Shown here: positions 13,090-13,330 of the stretch, in pieces | How positions within the stretch are numbered: position 1 is the first letter of the stretch | Layout of the letters: every line of letters starts with the position of its first letter | Source of the DNA: Candidatus Yonathbacteria bacterium | Lineage (GTDB): Bacteria > Patescibacteriota > Minisyncoccia > Phycocordibacterales > UBA1550 | Reading direction: 5' to 3' | NCBI GenBank assembly: GCA_016201355.1 | Contig: JACQCY010000053.1 | Span: 1-13,330 of the forward strand | Length of the DNA stretch: 13,330 nucleotides | Position numbers and translations under genes: made by a program | The notes under the pieces: generated by a model | Told to the model about the DNA's origin: nothing | The model's database searches: none | Seen by the model: the letters and a program-made list of their open reading frames with translations, nothing else

Positions 13090-13330
13090 TTACCGCGCCA
13101 TTGTGCGCTCATGTCTTATTTGCTGCACGAACGCCCGCAGATCGGGCGAAACATCATTCTCGTCAAGATTGAAATCTGACACCCAGTGAAGGATGATGCT
13201 TGCCAGCGCCTGCTTTTGCTCCGGCGAGGCCTGCACATACTGGAACTGCATATTCTGCAATTCCTGGATCATCCCCTGGCGGTACGACTTCGTCTGTTCA
13301 AAAGTCTCGCGTCTGACCTGTTCGTACTTA
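13090..13330 (-). CDS. Unrecognised small helical protein, partial (5' end outside window)
   Basis: The frame is open from base 13329 to the stop at 13090, so the visible 79 codons are the C-terminal part of a longer gene. An internal ATG at 13272 exists but the upstream codons (KYEQVRRETFEQTKSYRQG) continue naturally, so I do not use it as the start. The sequence is rich in Gln/Glu/Arg/Leu and looks alpha-helical: MIQELQNMQFQYVQASPEQK, ALASIILHWVSDF, then SPDLRAFVQQIRHERTMAR. It sits 45 bp upstream of the lipoprotein gene on the same strand and shares its higher G+C. From memory it resembles small proteins paired with that lipoprotein in phage or accessory loci. No function assigned. Confidence 0.6.
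   Translation of the reverse strand, partial: KYEQVRRETFEQTKSYRQGMIQELQNMQFQYVQASPEQKQALASIILHWVSDFNLDENDVSPDLRAFVQQIRHERTMAR

Noticed and set aside
1..13330. CRISPR array, riboswitch, rRNA or tRNA genes, attachment sites
   Set aside because: No regularly spaced identical repeats with unique spacers, no recognised aptamer cores and no structural RNA signatures were seen on either strand.

Overview
The window looks like chromosomal DNA from an ultrasmall Patescibacteria/CPR bacterium, probably a Parcubacteria (Paceibacteria) lineage. The evidence is a giant secreted surface protein with an N-terminal peptidoglycan-binding domain, compact single-domain versions of housekeeping genes (341-aa RecA, 66-aa S18, 189-aa EF-P), starts that mostly lack a Shine-Dalgarno sequence, and a helical-domain plus winged-helix regulator next to ftsK of a type I associate with this group. 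The assignment is inference from family resemblance; no rRNA is present.

Layout, left to right. Positions 1-83 hold the tail of a plus-strand Ig-like surface protein. Next is a minus-strand Y1/HUH transposase of the RAYT type (96-812), flanked by short CCAAGGG/CCCTTGG palindromes that resemble its REP partners. A strong bidirectional terminator (974-1016) closes the 1145-aa surface-layer-like gene (1139-4576, minus). Its upstream region (4577-5339) is poor in genes and carries a 170-bp imperfect inverted repeat plus one doubtful small ORF. A minus-strand HTH regulator (5340-6269) is divergent from ftsK (6489-8747). ftsK is followed on the plus strand by a membrane-anchored Ig-like protein, recA and efp, ending at a terminator near 10935-10963. 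On the minus strand, converging on efp, lies the rpsF-ssb-rpsR operon (12415 down to 10986). The right end (12541-13330, minus) holds a lipoprotein gene and the 3' part of a second gene. Both look phage-like or proteobacterial in style, with higher G+C and a real Shine-Dalgarno sequence.

How the genes relate. FtsK, RecA and SSB cover chromosome segregation, recombination and ssDNA binding. S6, S18 and EF-P are translation components. The most unusual part is the regulator upstream of ftsK. A nonamer, TGTCC[T/G][T/A]TA, occurs at about 35-bp intervals through the divergent intergenic region, and one copy sits exactly between a consensus -35 and -10 of the regulator's own promoter. The motif is also clustered inside the regulator's coding sequence, in the segment encoding its disordered linker. 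There it appears in two different reading frames, which suggests selection on the DNA rather than the protein. I read this as a candidate undescribed autoregulatory circuit linked to ftsK.

A second theme is repeat-laden spacers. Nearly every gap between housekeeping genes carries its own AT-rich or low-complexity inverted repeat. The two spacers inside the rpsF operon share sequence with each other, but only one contains a CCAAGGG-type hairpin.
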